A stretch of DNA of 64,000 nucleotides from Pseudokineococcus lusitanus (lineage in GTDB: Bacteria > Actinomycetota > Actinomycetes > Actinomycetales > Quadrisphaeraceae), in assembly GCF_003751265.1 (NCBI RefSeq), contig NZ_RJKN01000010.1:1-64000 (forward strand). Direction: 5' to 3'. Shown here piece by piece: positions 60,916-64,000 of the stretch; the first letter of the stretch is position 1, and each line of letters starts with the position of its first letter. Under the pieces are notes generated by a model. It was not told the DNA's origin. It did no database searches and worked only from the letters and a program-made list of their open reading frames with translations. The position numbers and the translations under genes were made by a program.

Positions 60916-62223
60916 TCAGGCGTCCGCGGCTGCACGCAAGCGTTCTTCCAAGCGGACCACCTCGCGGCTCGAGTCGAAGGCGTCGAGCACACGAGCGCGG
61001 GCGGCAGCGCCCATGCGTGCACGTCGCTCCGGGGCCTGGAGCAGGTCGCGGATGGCTGAGACGAGGCCCGAGTGGTCCCCGGGTGTGCACAGCAGTCCAG
61101 AAACCTGGTCCTCCACCAGTTCGGGGATGCCGTCGATCCGGGTGCTGACGACCGGCAGGCCGCTGGCCATGGCCTCCATGAGCACCACGGGCACGCCTTC
61201 GACCGTCGACGGGAGGCACAGCAGATCTGCCCCGCGGTAGAGGTCGGGCAGCGCGTCGTTCGCCACCGGGCCCAGCAGCTCCACCGCGGGGGAGAGCCGG
61301 GAGGAGCCGGAGACGCGCGCCTTCAGCGTGTCTCGAAGGGGGCCGTCGCCGGCGACGAGCAGGCGGAGGTCGAGGCCCTCGTCCAGCAGCTGGTCGACCG
61401 CGTCGAGCAGTGCACCCGTGCCCTTCTCCTCCGCCCACCGGCCGACGAAGAGGAGGACGGCTGGGTCAGCCGGCTCTCCACCCGTGGTCTCGGCGGGCGA
61501 GGGCGAGAACCGTCCGACGTCGACGCCCATGTGGACGATCGGGAGGTCGGCAGAGAGCCCGTCGAGCACCTCGCGGGCCCTCTGACGGCAGAACTCGCTG
61601 ATGCAGGCCGTGAACGCCGCGCCCCGCACCTTGTCGGCGAGCGGGCCCCACCGCAGTGCGCCGCCGTCCGGCCAGTCGTCGTCGGGTCGATGACGCAACC
61701 CGTGCATCGCCATGCTGTGGAGGGTGAGGCTGTAGCTCGTCGGCCGGCCGGCCGCCGTCAGCCACCCGCAGGCGAGCCGGGCGACCTCGGCCGCGTTGTT
61801 GGCGAAGTGGACGTGGACGTGGCGCACCGCTGACGCGTCCAGCCGCTCCGCCAGGACCGCCGCCTGCAGCAGGTACGAGGCGCGAGTCGCGACGGCGAGG
61901 GCAAGAGCGCGGACCCCGACGGCACGCCCGCCGTGGGGGCGTACGACCCGGAGGGCGTTGCGCGACATCGATGCCGTGGCGTGAGGACTCCGCACCGCTG
62001 CGCGGAGGAGGGCGAGCGCGCCAGCGCCGACGGCGCCCCTGAGCACCGTCGTGCGGCGCGCCTCCGCCGCCACGGGCGCCAGCGTCAGGTGCTCCGGGTC
62101 GGGCGGGCGCACCGAGTAGCGCTGGACCGTCCAGCCGCGGTCCTCCAGGGCGCGGATCTCCTGGGTGATGAAGGCGTGTGACAGCGCGGGGTGCTGGCTG
62201 ACGAGGTAGGCGACCGCAGGCAT
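60916..62223 (-). CDS. GT4-type glycosyltransferase
   Basis: 435 aa. N-terminal acceptor domain begins VAYLVSQHPALSHAFITQEI, a common opening of exopolysaccharide GT4 enzymes. C-terminal donor domain: LFVGRWAEEKGTGALLDAV, LLVAGDGPLRDTL, LGPVANDALPDLYRGADLLC and STVEGVPVVLMEAMASGLPVVST with the EGxPxxxxEAM Glu pair. ATG 62223 overlaps the GT2 stop by one base (TGATG), so it is the second gene of a two-gene minus-strand unit. Donor sugar unknown. Confidence 0.9.
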   Translation of the reverse strand: MPAVAYLVSQHPALSHAFITQEIRALEDRGWTVQRYSVRPPDPEHLTLAPVAAEARRTTVLRGAVGAGALALLRAAVRSPHATASMSRNALRVVRPHGGRAVGVRALALAVATRASYLLQAAVLAERLDASAVRHVHVHFANNAAEVARLACGWLTAAGRPTSYSLTLHSMAMHGLRHRPDDDWPDGGALRWGPLADKVRGAAFTACISEFCRQRAREVLDGLSADLPIVHMGVDVGRFSPSPAETTGGEPADPAVLLFVGRWAEEKGTGALLDAVDQLLDEGLDLRLLVAGDGPLRDTLKARVSGSSRLSPAVELLGPVANDALPDLYRGADLLCLPSTVEGVPVVLMEAMASGLPVVSTRIDGIPELVEDQVSGLLCTPGDHSGLVSAIRDLLQAPERRARMGAAARARVLDAFDSSREVVRLEERLRAAADA

Positions 62224-63164
62224 CAGGCGGGGCCACCGCGACCGGCCATGGCCCTCTGACGCGTTCGCTCGGTCGCACGGTGCTTCCCCAGCACCAGCGA
62301 CTCGTGCTGGTAGCGCCTCAGGGATGAACGGAAGGCCTGGTCACCGTGCCGTTCGACCCGGGTGACGGCTGCCCAGGCCCAGCCCGCCAGCATGTTGAGG
62401 CTGCCGAGCAGAGCCGGCGGATCGGCCAGCCGACGTGCTGCGCTCGCGAGGACGAACAGAGGGCTCGACCCCATGAGGTACTGACCGTGCCCGTGGCGAC
62501 GTCGGCCGCGCAGGACGCCCCGGTCGGATGAGCCCATGGGGCGGAGGTGCTCGAAGGCGAGGGCGTCGTCGGGCACTGCCGCGGACCTCCAACCTCGCCG
62601 GCGGCTCTCGTGGCAGTCGATGCCGTCCCACATGAGGCGGGGCACGAAACCGCCGATGTCCTCGTACGCCTCCCGTCGGTAGAACTTCGCCATACCGACG
62701 CAGTTCTCGCCGCCGCACCGCTCCCAGGCGACCGTGCCGTCGGGGCGGCGGAACCACGGACGGCCACTGACGCTTGCCAGTGCGTGATCCGCCTCCAGGA
62801 GGTCCATGAGGCCGGCGAAGTAGGACGTGGGCAGCCGGAGGTCGAGGTCCAGCTTGCAGACGTAGTCGAAGTCGGTCAGCGGTCCTACGGACGCAAGACC
62901 TGCGTCGAAGGCTTCGACGACGCCTGAGCCAAGACGTCGCGGCGTGCCGGCGGGTCTCGTGAGCACTCGCACCCAGCTGTGCTGGGAGGCCAGGTGCCGG
63001 AGCAGGTCGGGGGTCCGGTCGTCCGAGCCGTCGTCGACGACCAGCCACAGCGCAGGGCGTTCCGTCTGGGCCAGCATGGAGGCCGCAGTGACCGGCAGCA
63101 GGTCAGCCTCGTCCTTGCAGGGCGAGACGACGAGGTAGCGGCGGCCGGGCCGTGGTGTCGACAT
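62223..63164 (-). CDS. GT2-type glycosyltransferase
   Basis: 313 aa, ATG with CGGAGAAGC directly before it. GT2 fold: YLVVSPCKDEADLLPVTAAS, VVDDGSDDRTPDLLRHL, FDYVCKLDLDLRLPTSYF with the DxD, and MWDGIDCHESRRRGWRS. Resembles polysaccharide-locus GT2 enzymes with a short C-terminal segment that may contact the membrane (LLGSLNMLAGWAWAAVTRV). First gene of the minus-strand pair; divergent from the secreted protein at the right end. Confidence 0.88.
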   Translation of the reverse strand: MSTPRPGRRYLVVSPCKDEADLLPVTAASMLAQTERPALWLVVDDGSDDRTPDLLRHLASQHSWVRVLTRPAGTPRRLGSGVVEAFDAGLASVGPLTDFDYVCKLDLDLRLPTSYFAGLMDLLEADHALASVSGRPWFRRPDGTVAWERCGGENCVGMAKFYRREAYEDIGGFVPRLMWDGIDCHESRRRGWRSAAVPDDALAFEHLRPMGSSDRGVLRGRRRHGHGQYLMGSSPLFVLASAARRLADPPALLGSLNMLAGWAWAAVTRVERHGDQAFRSSLRRYQHESLVLGKHRATERTRQRAMAGRGGPA

Positions 63165-63291
63165 GCTTCTCCGGACGGGCTGAAAGGCCCGGGCGGTCGG
63201 TCACCCGGACAGGCGAGTGACGCTACGCCGCGCCGGGGAACCATGTGTACCAGGGCTCGTCGCCGGTCGGGGGACGTTCGATGACCGGGAC

Positions 63292-64000
63292 ATGACCACT
63301 TCTCGCGCCCTCTGGGCCCTCCACCGGCCATCCGCGGTGAGCCATCGCCGCCATGGCCCGCGCGCCAACTCGTCCCGCGGCCGTCGGATCACCGCCGCCT
63401 CCGCCGTGCTGGTGGGTGCAGGCCTCCTCCTCCCCGTCTCGGCGGCCGTCGCCGAGCCGTCGTCGCCGCCCGCCGTCGCGGCGTCGTCCGTGGGGCGGCC
63501 CGCCCCGGTCGTCGCAGGTGCTGCCGTCTGCGCCGCACCGCACATCGTCCCGACCACGCTGATGCGGGGCGCCTACGGCAGTGCCGGTCTTGACCTCGTC
63601 GGGGGTATCACCGGCTGGGTGGCGGAGCAGGAGCCGACGAGGGGACGCGGCGGCCCGGTGCTGACCGACCGCATCAAGCAGCTGCCGGCGGGCAAGGTGC
63701 CGGGTACCGGCCCGGAGAAGCCTCGTGGCGGCGTGATGTCCGTCCACCTGGAGCGGTACGAGTCGGCGCCGGGCGCCGAGGACGGTGACGTGACAGTCAC
63801 CGGTGGTGTCAGCGGCAACCGTGCCGAGGTCTACGGCCGGTACCCCGAGCGAGCCAGCACCACCGAGCCGGGTGACTGGCCGGATCCGCCAGGGAGCACT
63901 CGCTACTACAGCTTTGCGGTGCTGGTGCCGGAGGGGCACACCTTCGCGACGGACACCAAGTGGATGACCCTCACGCAGTTCAAGGGTTTCCGTGGTGGCT
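63292..64000 (+). CDS. Secreted polysaccharide-lyase-like protein (5' part only)
   Basis: 236 codons, open at the right edge. Start ATG 63292. An Arg-rich n-region and signal peptide (ITAASAVLVGAGLLLPVSAAVA) precede a mature domain beginning near residue 70. The sequence YYSFAVLVPEGHTFATD and WMTLTQFKGFRGG resembles the first strands of the heparin lyase I / PF14099 polysaccharide-lyase family. No catalytic residues are reached. Its place beside a capsule-type locus suggests cleavage of the exported glycan; this is inference. The divergent gap 63165-63291 shows no strong promoter. Confidence 0.65.
   Translation, partial: MTTSRALWALHRPSAVSHRRHGPRANSSRGRRITAASAVLVGAGLLLPVSAAVAEPSSPPAVAASSVGRPAPVVAGAAVCAAPHIVPTTLMRGAYGSAGLDLVGGITGWVAEQEPTRGRGGPVLTDRIKQLPAGKVPGTGPEKPRGGVMSVHLERYESAPGAEDGDVTVTGGVSGNRAEVYGRYPERASTTEPGDWPDPPGSTRYYSFAVLVPEGHTFATDTKWMTLTQFKGFRGG

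Overview
The window is very GC-rich, with strong G/C third positions, many GTG starts and hardly any non-coding DNA. Marker genes (whiB, coenzyme F420 genes cofD and cofE, DUF3499, DUF5719, TIGR03089, an RDD/SpoIIM/MoxR/DUF58 block) place it in the Actinomycetota. The general look is that of a Kineococcus/Quadrisphaera-type actinobacterium, but that placement is an inference. No rRNA, tRNA, CRISPR array or phage block was seen.

Region 1 (1-25 kb) is a cell-surface polysaccharide and cell-wall region. It opens with the 3' end of an IS481-type transposase. A minus-strand operon follows: nucleotide-sugar dehydrogenase, ABC-2 permease, ABC ATPase and GT4 glycosyltransferase. Two paralogous glycosyltransferases of more than 1,000 residues, each fusing GT2 and CgeB-like GT domains, lie at 4.4-7.5 and 18.6-21.8 kb; the second follows a WsaF-like rhamnosyltransferase. 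Between them are a coiled-coil methyltransferase, an OafA-type acyltransferase and three tandem secreted cell-wall proteins (SpoIID-like, PGRP amidase, LAS-peptidase-like). All three end in the same WDGDG beta-propeller-type repeats. A secreted beta-helix protein, a secreted unknown and dTDP-glucose 4,6-dehydratase complete the region.

Region 2 (25-31 kb) has a DUF1800/DUF1501 pair behind a possible FliA/WhiG-type promoter, then mannose-6-phosphate isomerase, a TIGR03089 protein, an AlkA-type glycosylase and a VOC protein.

Region 3 (31-47 kb) is the conserved actinobacterial cofE-cofD / whiB / membrane GT2 / DUF5719 / zincin-like / DUF3499 / manB / Trm112-like / SIS / ahcY block. ManB and ManA supply mannose phosphates for surface glycans, and ahcY recycles S-adenosylhomocysteine. 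Several genes here have a TANNNT box 6-8 nt before a GTG, as expected for leaderless mRNAs.

Region 4 (47-58 kb) has RDD, acyltransferase-3, SpoIIM and an NCS2 permease, then the minus-strand block of DUF58, MoxR, DUF4350, DUF4129 and a GPDPase-membrane-domain protein, with overlapping stops and starts.

Region 5 (58-64 kb) is a second polysaccharide locus: a polyprenyl-phosphate sugar phosphotransferase, two left-handed beta-helix acetyltransferases, GT4 and GT2 enzymes, and the start of a secreted protein resembling polysaccharide lyases that runs off the window.

The most unusual items are the triplicated C-terminal repeat module on three neighbouring wall enzymes, including a gap-free 222-codon duplication; the two GT2-GT fusions; an array of GTGAC boxes at 9-bp spacing before whiB; and three CTGA gene junctions that may use CTG starts.
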